DNA of 55,105 bases. It comes from Bipolaris cookei. Taxonomy: Eukaryota > Ascomycota > Dothideomycetes > Pleosporales > Pleosporaceae. The stretch lies in the NCBI GenBank assembly GCA_002286855.1, contig NRSV01000013.1, positions 483,224 through 538,328 on the forward strand, in the 5' to 3' direction. A program made the translations under genes and the position numbers. Under the pieces are notes generated by a model. That model saw only the letters and a list, made by a program, of their open reading frames with translations. It ran no database searches and had not been told where the DNA came from. Positions within the stretch are counted from its first letter, which is position 1, and every line of letters starts with the position of its first letter. This document shows, in pieces, positions 1-7,920 of this stretch.

Positions 1-359
1 GAACGCGATACAAATCGCTCTGCCCAGTTCTTGCCTAAAGGTTGGCCATCTCGTACGCGCAGTAGTTTCTCTGCCATATCCGCTACCTCACACAGTCGGG
101 GAGCAAATCCTCGTGAGTCTAGATCAAGAATATATCGTACAATTGTTTGCTCTTCAATTATAGTTAGTTTGCGGCAGTTTGGAGATATCTGGGGTCGAAA
201 AGTGATTTTGTTAAGCCGATCAGAAAGCCGCTGAAAAGGAACGTTGTAGACAGCAGCAGCGCGTCGAATGCTCTTAAACTGGCCCGTACGATAGGCCTGA
301 ATAGCAAGAGTAATTCTGCCTTCTCTCTGAGTTAATGTATCTTTACGTAGTTGGGACAT
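1..359 (-). CDS. Pogo-type transposase, N-terminal part (partial)
   Basis: The reading frame opens with ATG at 359 on the minus strand and is still open at the window edge (119 codons). It encodes the N-terminal DNA-binding half of a Fot1/pogo transposase. A helix-turn-helix of the psq type comes first (GQFKSIRRAAAVYNVP), followed by the CENP-B/Tc5-type second DNA-binding region (LTIIEEQTIVRYILDLDSRG, then the conserved GKNWAERFVSR at the edge). No stop or frameshift is seen here, unlike the four other transposase copies. The catalytic DDD region lies outside the window. The start is fixed by alignment with the copy at 28924. Confidence 0.85.
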   Translation of the reverse strand, partial: MSQLRKDTLTQREGRITLAIQAYRTGQFKSIRRAAAVYNVPFQRLSDRLNKITFRPQISPNCRKLTIIEEQTIVRYILDLDSRGFAPRLCEVADMAEKLLRVRDGQPLGKNWAERFVSR

Positions 360-439
360 GTTACTTTGCAAGTGATGTTCGCGATGCCAAGAAAAAGTGT
401 CCGGCTCGGTGGTGTGTCCGGCTCGGTAGTGCTTTACGT
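1..439 (-). mobile_element. Pogo/Fot1-type DNA transposon A, 5' part (cut by window start)
   Basis: The terminal inverted repeat lies at about 374-439. Read inward on the minus strand it begins ACGT and is flanked by TA at 440-441, the target duplication expected for Tc1/mariner-pogo elements. The repeat holds a tandem pair of a unit containing ACCGAGCCGGACAC, then the block CTTTTTCTTGGCATCGCGAA. The same inner block occurs at both ends of the element at 28861-30789, so the two are relatives, with different doublets. The other end lies outside the window, so completeness is unknown. Confidence 0.85.
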
Positions 440-441
440 TA

Positions 442-671
442 GCAGAAATACAGGGATTATTCTAGCGTACTTTTCTATATTTGTATAATTGTATGTTGGA
501 ATAGTCTTAAAACTTGAGGTAACAGCGAGATTGTTACAAGTATTAGACTTATAGATTTCTAGACAATTCTAATGTATAGTTGTTGAGATATAGACCTTTG
601 TAGTTGGGGGTTTTTGGTGAGATTTAGGGTGGCGCGCTCGCTTAGCTGGCGCGCTCGCTATGCAGTCACGT
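442..671. mobile_element. Terminus of a further pogo-like element (remnant)
   Basis: Reading inward from 671 on the minus strand, the sequence starts ACGT, is followed outside by TA (672-673), and contains a tandem doublet of a unit ending AGCGAGCGCGCCA (about 629-656). This is the end architecture of the other pogo-type elements, with a different doublet sequence. No matching second end is present. The 190 bp inside it are AT-rich with no coding signal. Element A ends with its TA directly at 440-441, so A may have inserted into this older element; that is inference. Confidence 0.5.
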
Positions 672-672
672 T

Positions 673-1494
673 AATCCAAACGCGACCATAGCAAAAAAGA
701 TGTGGTACAACAAACCAGTTTTCAAAGGCATACACAAATTATCGCCCAGCTGCGAGCCCAAGGAAATCGGGGTGCAACAAAAGTTCAATAATAACAAGAA
801 CTGCTTCATATACTCCATAGACAGCATTACGACTACGGATCAAGATGGCCTCCTCGTCCCTTCGCCATCCATGCGCTAATTGAACAATACTCTTGAAAAT
901 TGTACGATCAATTATATCAAGATCGAAATAGCCAAGGAGATGGGACGAACCGCACAGCAAGTAGCTTGGTCCAGGTGGGGACCGCAGCTACTAGCAGCGA
1001 TATCCTGCTTCATCACGAACGAGCAGGGACATACGCAATTCGATTTCACTACCGATTACGATCTCATTCCTCCCAACGCGAACAAACGGTACAACCTAAC
1101 GGATGGAGGCCGTGACCAATGGGTATTTGCCCCACAACAAAAACTGTATCAATCCGTTGTCAGCAACAACACACAAAACCCCGCCATGTGGTGGGCTGAG
1201 TCACTAATGTCCTACGGGTGGCTCGATGCGTCCTTTAAGATAAAAGCAGCCGACAGCGCAATAAAAGGAGAAGGCAAATGGCAAAGCGGAAGCATAAGTC
1301 TGTACCCTTTGCTACCCCGACAAAATCCCTTTGTCAGTCTAACCCATAAACCTCAGACTTCCGCCCCAATCCAGACGAATCCTCGATCTTCGCTCCCGAT
1401 TTTTTCAAAATAACATACTGTGGTACGATACAAGATCGAACTCAAAAGATCAAGGGGCGACCCGCAATCGAGCTAGTAGAAAAAGCTGAAATCT
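673..1494 (+). pseudogene. Decayed fungal hypothetical protein
   Basis: One reading frame (codon phase of position 700) is open from the transposon end at 673, is broken by TAA at 877-879, and continues to a stop at 1411-1413. After a +1 shift near 1390 it seems to go on to a stop at 1492-1494 (segment DFFKITYCG). Coding-like traits are clustered Trp, Cys and Asn-X-Ser/Thr sites, for example PAMWWAESLMSYGW. The 5' end is lost where the transposon terminus abuts. It resembles fungal secreted or membrane hypothetical proteins in composition, but I cannot name a family. The 877 stop could be CAA to TAA. Confidence 0.4.
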
Positions 1495-2590
1495 AATCGC
1501 TGCCAAAGAATGGATTGAAGAAGGTATCTTTCCTACTCTGAAAAGAACTACTATATATACCCCACAGTCTGATCACGTGATACTACACCACAATATCTAC
1601 ACGTGTGTGATGCAGAAAGAGAACGTAGGTCTGAGTTTCTTGAATTACTATGAAAGAAGTGAGATGTATACGTGTAAGATAAGTGAAGGCAGGGATAAAT
1701 CAATCGGCGTGTAACGCATGTCATTGACTAAGCTGTTGCCTTGCATCTATTTTTGTTTATCGAGTGCTTGTGATTGAAGTTGCTATACGTGCTTTTTCAT
1801 CATCGCAGTTAACAGAACTATAAATCAATATATGACCATGATTGTATGAATACATCTACCCTTGCTTGGTCAGTAGATAGTCGCTGAAGACACAGATACT
1901 GGAGAACGACTGAGCTGCAAGCTTGTGATGACACAATTTTACGCCCCAAATTCAATCTACGCTACTAATTGAGGAGAAAGGTGTGATTTCAGGCATCGTG
2001 GTGGGTTGTTGCTTATACCAAGTGTTTGAGAAGGGAAAGTTATGCACAATTCCTGTTAGTGCTTACCGGGTATATATTAGGAGGACTATTGGAAGTATTC
2101 CAGGATGTGGTAAGTCGGAGCTACGCTTACCATATGTACGCATCAAACTTGAGCATATGGAGAATGAAATGAAGAATCAGGCCACTCGCTTGGATTTAAT
2201 ATGGCTGTTCCTTTACACCAAGAGCGTAATGTGACTTGGCGCTGACATACTGTTCATTGAAATGTTGTAGATCCGTGTTGTTTACCATTATCGGTAAACT
2301 CTCCTCAGTCAGCTTCTGCAACGTGTGGGACCAAGACTTGCCCATGATCGTTATCGTATGAACAATGTACCTCGGGGCCAAAAGAGCACAGGTAGGATCT
2401 GACTTGGCAACTCAAGACCTTGTCCTAATTCAAATGAGCTGCAACTGGTGGTAACATGCGAATTGATTAGATGAAGAAGAGGGCAGGCAATCAGGCCTTA
2501 GGATTTGTGCCGAGGCCCGCCCTTGGACAACAAGTTCCATGCGTTTTTCTTGACCAAGGGAATCAAATGGCCGCATCAGTGTGTGTGATC
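1495..2590. other. Intergenic, no gene recognised
   Basis: AT-rich DNA with only short open frames of no recognisable family on either strand. Nothing in it can be supported as a gene. Confidence 0.5.
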
Positions 2591-2598
2591 GAGTATCT

Positions 2599-2745
2599 CG
2601 AGCCTCTTCGGCTCGGAGTTTTGAGGGCCGTCGTGTGTCTGTATATTTGCTGCGTTGTTCCTTTACATCCTCGCTCATCCATCCTCATTCACCCATACTC
2701 ACTCACCCATTCTTGCTCACTCATCCTCGCTACTGCCTCTTCCGT
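2599..2745 (+). promoter_or_regulatory. Putative promoter region of the prenyltransferase gene
   Basis: A perfect 6-bp inverted repeat CGAGCC-N5-GGCTCG (2599-2615) lies 168 bp before the ATG at 2783. It is followed by a pyrimidine-rich tract with repeated TCAC/TCAT words (about 2650-2745). CT-rich tracts just before start codons are common in ascomycete promoters and leaders. Inverted triplets with a fixed spacer are typical of Zn2Cys6 regulator sites. That the hairpin is an operator is inference; no copy was found before the NRPS. Confidence 0.3.
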
Positions 2746-2782
2746 TCCTACACGTTAAAATTTTACACCTCCATCATCCATC

Positions 2783-4045
2783 ATGGTCACGATTGCTAGT
2801 CAACCCACTTTGGTCAACAGTGTACTAGTTTCAGTCACGGACGAAGGTCCCTTTTCGCGAACCGCGGACAGCAACTGGTGGTGGGAGGTAGCGGGTGGCC
2901 ACCTTGAGGCCTTGCTGTCCGCCGCTGATTACTCCAGATTCGACCAGTCCAAAGCCCTCAGCTTCTTTTATCGATGGGTGACTCCTCGCTTAGGTTCCAA
3001 GCCGAACAGCCCTAAGGCCATTTGGAAAAGCTTCATGACCGATGACCACTCCCCCATCGAGTACTCCTGGAAATGGGGCTTCGGCGATAGCACGCCCGAG
3101 GTTCGCTACAGCATCGAGCCCATCGGTCACCGTGCCGGGGGGGCTTTAGATCCTCTCAACAAGAACGTTACCTCGGACTTCCTCGCTCAATTGTATAGGA
3201 GCGGCCAGCTCGGCGTTGATCTTGAATGGTTCACCCACTTTAAGCACGCTCTTCTGGGCCCCGGTACCCCCGCCTCCAAAGCTGGGGTCACGAGGCAGTC
3301 CACCCTCTTCGTGGCTTTTGAAGTGACGAGTGGTCCTCTGAACGTCAAAGCCTATTTCATCCCTGTGAATGCCCACGGCAATAATGCCGGCGACCAGATC
3401 TCAAGGGCTATTGTCTTCTCTGGTTGCTCCAATCTCGCGGCCATGGACCAGCTGAACAGCTTCCTCCGTGACGATGTCTACGGTAGGACTGTAAAGCCCT
3501 TCATGCTTGGTATCGACTGCGTTCGTCCTATCGATTCCCGTCTGAAAGTATACTCGCGGTCCCCTGTCACTACCTTTGAGCTTGTCCGCCGCGTTATGTC
3601 CATGGGTGGCCGACGCAAGGACGTTATGGAAGCCGAGAAGCAGCTCCATACGCTCTGGAAGTTGATTCTAAACCTGCCCGACGACTTCCCTGCAGACAGA
3701 GAGCTCCCCTACAACCCGCACGAAACGGCAGGCTTGCTCTTCTACTTTGATGTAGCACCAAGGTCTCAACTCCCCGATGTTAAAGTCTACATTCCTGTGA
3801 GACACTACGCTCCTGGCGATGATGTGGCTGCCCACGGCTTGGTCCGATACCTCAAGAGCCAGAACCAAGGCGCCTATGTGCAGCAATATCTAGAGACGCT
3901 CAAGGCGCTTGCGACGAAAGGGGACATGAGTACCTCGAATGGGCTACAAACATACATCGCCTGTGCCTACAAGAAGAACTCACTCGTCATAACGTCTTAT
4001 TTGAACCCACAGTGTTACCACCCATCTTGGTTTGCAGCACCGTAG
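2783..4045 (+). CDS. DMATS-family aromatic prenyltransferase
   Basis: A 420-residue intact, intronless protein of the dimethylallyltryptophan synthase family. These soluble, metal-independent ABBA-fold enzymes transfer dimethylallyl (or longer) groups to indoles, tyrosine or cyclic peptides. The catalytic glutamate is visible at residue 93 in SPIEYSWKWG. The K-x-Y pairs that shield the allylic cation are present (VKAYF, LKVYS, VKVYIPVRHY), as is the family's C-terminal signature ITSYLNPQCYHP. The length is slightly below the usual 430-470. The start follows a CT-rich leader with an A at -3 (CATCATGG). It lies 1.7 kb upstream of, and in the same direction as, a peptide synthetase, which suggests a prenylated peptide or indole product. 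Acceptor and position of prenylation cannot be read from sequence. It is the best preserved gene of the putative cluster. Confidence 0.93.
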   Translation: MVTIASQPTLVNSVLVSVTDEGPFSRTADSNWWWEVAGGHLEALLSAADYSRFDQSKALSFFYRWVTPRLGSKPNSPKAIWKSFMTDDHSPIEYSWKWGFGDSTPEVRYSIEPIGHRAGGALDPLNKNVTSDFLAQLYRSGQLGVDLEWFTHFKHALLGPGTPASKAGVTRQSTLFVAFEVTSGPLNVKAYFIPVNAHGNNAGDQISRAIVFSGCSNLAAMDQLNSFLRDDVYGRTVKPFMLGIDCVRPIDSRLKVYSRSPVTTFELVRRVMSMGGRRKDVMEAEKQLHTLWKLILNLPDDFPADRELPYNPHETAGLLFYFDVAPRSQLPDVKVYIPVRHYAPGDDVAAHGLVRYLKSQNQGAYVQQYLETLKALATKGDMSTSNGLQTYIACAYKKNSLVITSYLNPQCYHPSWFAAP

Positions 4046-4070
4046 ACCGCGTTGTTTGCGTAACTTAACG

Positions 4071-4945
4071 TGTACGGCCTCGTAGTGCACACCGTCGCGT
4101 AATGCACACCCCACCACCTTTTGCAATATCATCAGCTCCTACTGCTGCTACAAATGTCACAAACTCCCTATTACCATTATGAGATGTTAGCTTGATCTTT
4201 CAGAGTCCAAACAAATGCTTATCAAAGATTCTTACCTTCTTTCCCATCACTCTAATTATGAAGCCCTACTTATCTACATTGTACGTGTTCTCTACCCCTA
4301 TTGCATGCTGCTTGATTGCACGGCGTACCAGATTGAAACATGAATAAAATGAATTATAGGAGGCTGCTTCGTGATGCTGCTTCTCCATAGGCGCACATCA
4401 GGCAGTGATAAGGTCGTTGGAGTAGTGATGAAGCAAGCGCAACACCCATTAATCGATTTGCGCCCACTTGCATAACGACGTGATTATTCTTACAAGAATG
4501 CCCCTTGTAGACACAAAATGTCTCTCTGTAGGCGATTCGATGTACTGTACAACCTCTATTCAATCGCTTTAGTTTGGCGCGTCTTGCATACACTACAGTG
4601 CCTGCGGCCCAATCTTGAGCAACAACAACTATATTTTTCTGCAAGCTTTCCATGTGAACTATCCTCTTTGGTGTCTAATGCATCTATTTATGCAAGGGCT
4701 TCTTCTAGCGGTATGGTGGTGTTGAGTTATAGGGGGGTACAGAGTACGCGTCAATAAGAATGGTTGATTGAAACTATGGTTGCTAGCTATATACGGCACA
4801 GCGCTAACCATATTAGGAAAATAAACAACATGCGCCAATGTATCGGCATTACGCCTTCCAAGAAGTGAGGTGTGCATTACGCCTTCCAACAGGTGGGGTG
4901 TCCATCACAAGCCGGTATGCACTACGGGGCCTTGCATGCTGCCAT
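4071..4945. mobile_element. Degenerate inverted-repeat element (possible DNA transposon or MITE)
   Basis: About 40 bp near 4076-4115 are repeated in inverted orientation near 4885-4940, with roughly 80 percent agreement by eye (shared words GGCC, CGTAGTGCA, ACACCCCACC). The ends also contain reiterated copies of a GTARTGCACACC-like word, including a tandem pair at about 4848-4893 (GCATTACGCCTTCCAA twice). The interior has no convincing gene. A 100-codon minus-strand frame at 4354-4653 (part: RRAKLKRLNR) could be a decayed transposase remnant. No clear target duplication was found. Confidence 0.4.
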
Positions 4946-5728
4946 GGAAAAACCAGGTCCAATACCGGCTCGGCACCGGCGCACAGCCACTTCCTCTACC
5001 TATTTGTGTCAGGGGCATACATACTACGCGGAGCTAGCCTGACCAAGGCACTAATCTTTACTCCCTGCTACTCTGCGTGTGTTGATGGGTATGCTGACTG
5101 CGCCGAGCTAGCCTAACTTATGGCAAAATATCTCCAATCCCTACTTTGCAAAACTCGGATCGTCTGCTACTTTTCCTAACAAACAAGCGACAATAGAGAG
5201 ATAATGCTCCTCAAATCATATCCATGAGCCTCAGCTGGTTTTAATGCACCAAGTGTGAACGTCTCGATCGCAATTTATGCGCCACCTTTTGAGACTGTCG
5301 GGATTGGAACCTTTGATGCCAAGAGCACTGAGCATGCCAAGCAAGCGACCATTTGCGCGACGGAGTTGCTCAGGTCATCAAACACATATTGTTTACAGAC
5401 TATCGTCGGTCTTACATGCATATGCATTAAATGCAGCAGCAGCATGACATTCAGAACTAAAATTTCGTGGACCCACCTTCAATACCTCTGCCGACCGTCG
5501 AGGGAGGCAGCGCCGGGAAATCAAATAAATGATCAAGGAAATCAGGCAAAAAACAGAGCATCTGAACACCTACCGTTTGACGGAATCAGTCTCTGTTAGA
5601 CGCAAACAGCGAAACATCGAGATAACGAAACGACAAAACGCCAGAGGTAAATATCTGTCAACTCAACCCACAATCCAGAGAGAGGAAGCCTTCTCACTCC
5701 TATCAGAGCCTCGAAATACAAGGACGCC
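4946..5728 (+). other. Intergenic region upstream of the NRPS
   Basis: No gene was recognised. A plus-strand frame of 114 codons at 5255-5599 has no recognisable motif. The region should contain the NRPS promoter and leader. The leader context CGCCATGATT at the NRPS ATG is acceptable for fungi. Confidence 0.4.
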
Positions 5729-6652
5729 ATGATTCCTCAGACGCGTCCATCGGAGGGCGATAAGATTCGAAGCACATGGCACCGCAACGGGGACGTGCCA
5801 CAGAACGTCGAGCCTAGACTGATGGACTTGGCTCGACTCAAGAATGGTCAAAATAAGGTCCAGGCGGAGGAGGTAGCTGTTTTCTCTCTGCTGAGCCCCG
5901 ACACGGACACCGTGTGTGTCCGTGAGGAAGTCGCAGCCAGCTGCGGCATGGACGCGAACCTCGTAGAGGACGCCTACTCATGCTCTTCGCTGCAGGAGAT
6001 GAAGGTGGCCGACATCGATACACTGACGCCTGACGATAAACAGCAGTTATGGGAGTGGAATGCAGCCGTTCCATCGGCAGTCGAGCGCTGCATCCACGAC
6101 CTCTTCGCAGAGCAAGCAGCAGCTCAGCCTAATGCGCCAGCCATCTGCGCTTGGGACGGCGAACTGACGTTCAGCGAGCTTGATACGCTATCTACTAGGC
6201 TAGCTAGACACCTCGCCAGACTTGGGGTCAAGGTAGAGAGCATCGTGCCGCTGTGCTTCGAGAAGTCCATATGGGCAGTAGTAGCGATGCTGGCAGTGCT
6301 TAAGGCCGGCGGAGCATTTGTGCCACTTGACCCAGATCATCCAAGTAATCGCCATAAAGACATTCTCGCGCAGACAAAAGCTAGCTTGGTGCTCACCTCA
6401 ACACAATACGCATCACTTTGGAAAGCCACAAAACTTGCCGTGGTCACTGTGAGCTCAGCATCTATCACTCTCATGAGCGACGAACCTAGCATCGGCTCTG
6501 CTGCAGCTGCAGCGACTACTCCAAGCAATGCAGCGTACGTAATATTCACATCTGGAAGTACTGGAACGCCCAAGGGCGTTGTCATAGAACACCAAGCGCT
6601 TGCGACTAGCTGCCGCGAGGGAGAGAGATTCGGGCTTACACAGCATACCTGA
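5729..6652 (+). CDS. NRPS N-terminal fragment: vestigial C and half of A1
   Basis: A 307-residue frame. Residues 48-90 match the start of a fungal C domain (VEDAYSCSSLQE). They then jump directly to the linker that normally follows a C domain (MKVADIDTLTPDD), so the whole catalytic C core with its HHxxxDG motif is absent. The A1 domain begins near residue 111 and includes core A3 (FTSGSTGTPKGVV, nt 6547-6585). The frame ends at TGA within the stretch that in A3 and A4 reads T-R-A-L-Q-F. As a separate protein it would be an inactive half adenylation domain. Confidence 0.8.
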   Translation: MIPQTRPSEGDKIRSTWHRNGDVPQNVEPRLMDLARLKNGQNKVQAEEVAVFSLLSPDTDTVCVREEVAASCGMDANLVEDAYSCSSLQEMKVADIDTLTPDDKQQLWEWNAAVPSAVERCIHDLFAEQAAAQPNAPAICAWDGELTFSELDTLSTRLARHLARLGVKVESIVPLCFEKSIWAVVAMLAVLKAGGAFVPLDPDHPSNRHKDILAQTKASLVLTSTQYASLWKATKLAVVTVSSASITLMSDEPSIGSAAAAATTPSNAAYVIFTSGSTGTPKGVVIEHQALATSCREGERFGLTQHT

Positions 6653-7920
6653 GCCCTCCAGTTCGCTTCCTACACGTTTGATGCTTGCATCGCTGAGATT
6701 ATTACGACACTGCTATTTGGTGGCTGTGTGTGCGTGCCTTCTGAGGCTGATAGACATAGTAGTCTATCCCAGGTTGTGAGTGCTATGAATGTTAACTGGG
6801 CAGTACTCACACCATCTATCGTAAGACTCTTAGAGCCAACAGAGGTTTCTTGTCTTGACGTAGTAATACTAGCTGGTGAAAATGTCAGTTCAGTAGATTG
6901 GCAGAGATGGGCTGGTTATGTTCAAGTGATGAACGCATATGGACCTACAGAATGCTGCGTCTGCTGTACGGTGTATGCAGACGTGCATAGCTTTACGTCA
7001 GGGGCGATTGGGACGTCAGTCGCTTCGGTGTGCTGGGTAGTAGACATCAACAACCACGAGCAGCTCGCATCGGTGGGCGCTGTCGGCGAGCTGCTAGTCG
7101 AGGGCCCCATTCTTGCGCGCGGCTATCTTAACGACGCAGAGAAGACGAGGACGGCCTTCGTCGAGGATCCAGCCTGGCTTCTGGCGGGCGGAGGTAGCTG
7201 CCCTGGCCGGCGCGGTAGGCTGTATAAGACGGGCGACCTCGTTCGCTACGATCCTGACGGCAATCTTATCTACGTAGGCCGCAAAGATGCCCAAGTTAAG
7301 GTACGCGGGCAGCGGGTGGAGCTGGGCGAGGTGGAGCACCACGTGCGAGAGTGCATGCCCGAGACTGACAGGATAGCCGTCGAAGTGATCTTGCTAGAGG
7401 GACACAAGAACAACGCAATGCTTGCAGTTTTCTTGGAACTGGACGATGAATTTGGCAATATTCCGACACCTCCAACGGATGAGAAGACAAAAGCTAGCTC
7501 ACTGGCGCGAGTGATCTTCCCAGTCGGTACAGACAATAAGCTGGCAGAGCGGCTTCCGGGCTACATGGTGCCAGCTGTGTACTTTGCCATTGCACAGATG
7601 CCCATGACAATGTCTGGAAAGACGGACAGGAAGCGGCTGCGCGAGATCGGGGCGTCGTTCTCCGCCCAGCAGCTGGTCGAGCTGCGCACGTTGAGCCAGG
7701 GCGTGAAGCGGGCGCCGACTACAGGAGCAGAGCAAGCGATGCAGCAGCTTTGGGCGCGGGTGCTGAACATCAAGGTGGACAGCATCGGACTGGACGACAG
7801 CTTCTTCCGCCTGGGCGGCGACTCGATCGCGGCGATGAAGCTGGTGGGCGAGGCGCGCAGGCACGGCGTGCAGCTGACCGTTGCAGGCCTCTTTCGCCAT
7901 CCTCGTCTGGAACAATGTAC
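5870..7920 (+). other. NRPS module 1: vestigial C, A1, T1
   Basis: The remnant C (5870-5997) is homologous to the start of C2 (12485-12615). A1 (about 6060-7640) has cores FTSGSTGTPKG, NAYGPTECCVC, YKTGDL and GKTDRKRL. Aligning its pocket to GrsA-Phe from memory gives D-A-A-V-I-A-A-V-C-K, close to the A4 code, so A1 and A4 probably choose the same or a similar residue. T1 (7735-7920) has the phosphopantetheine serine in LGGDSI at about 7812-7827. With its C domain gone and no upstream module, this would be a C-less loading module, if the TGA inside A1 did not stop it. Confidence 0.75.

Noticed and set aside
880..1413. Separate gene starting at 880
   Set aside because: The start would be TTG right after TAA at 877. 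The same frame is open upstream to the transposon end, so it is part of a longer broken frame.
4354..4653. Minus-strand 100-codon frame as an intact gene
   Set aside because: It is inside the inverted-repeat element and at best a transposase remnant; no complete domain is visible.
5255..5599. 114-codon frame just before the NRPS as a small cluster gene
   Set aside because: No recognisable motif and no homologous feel; chance frames of this length are common.
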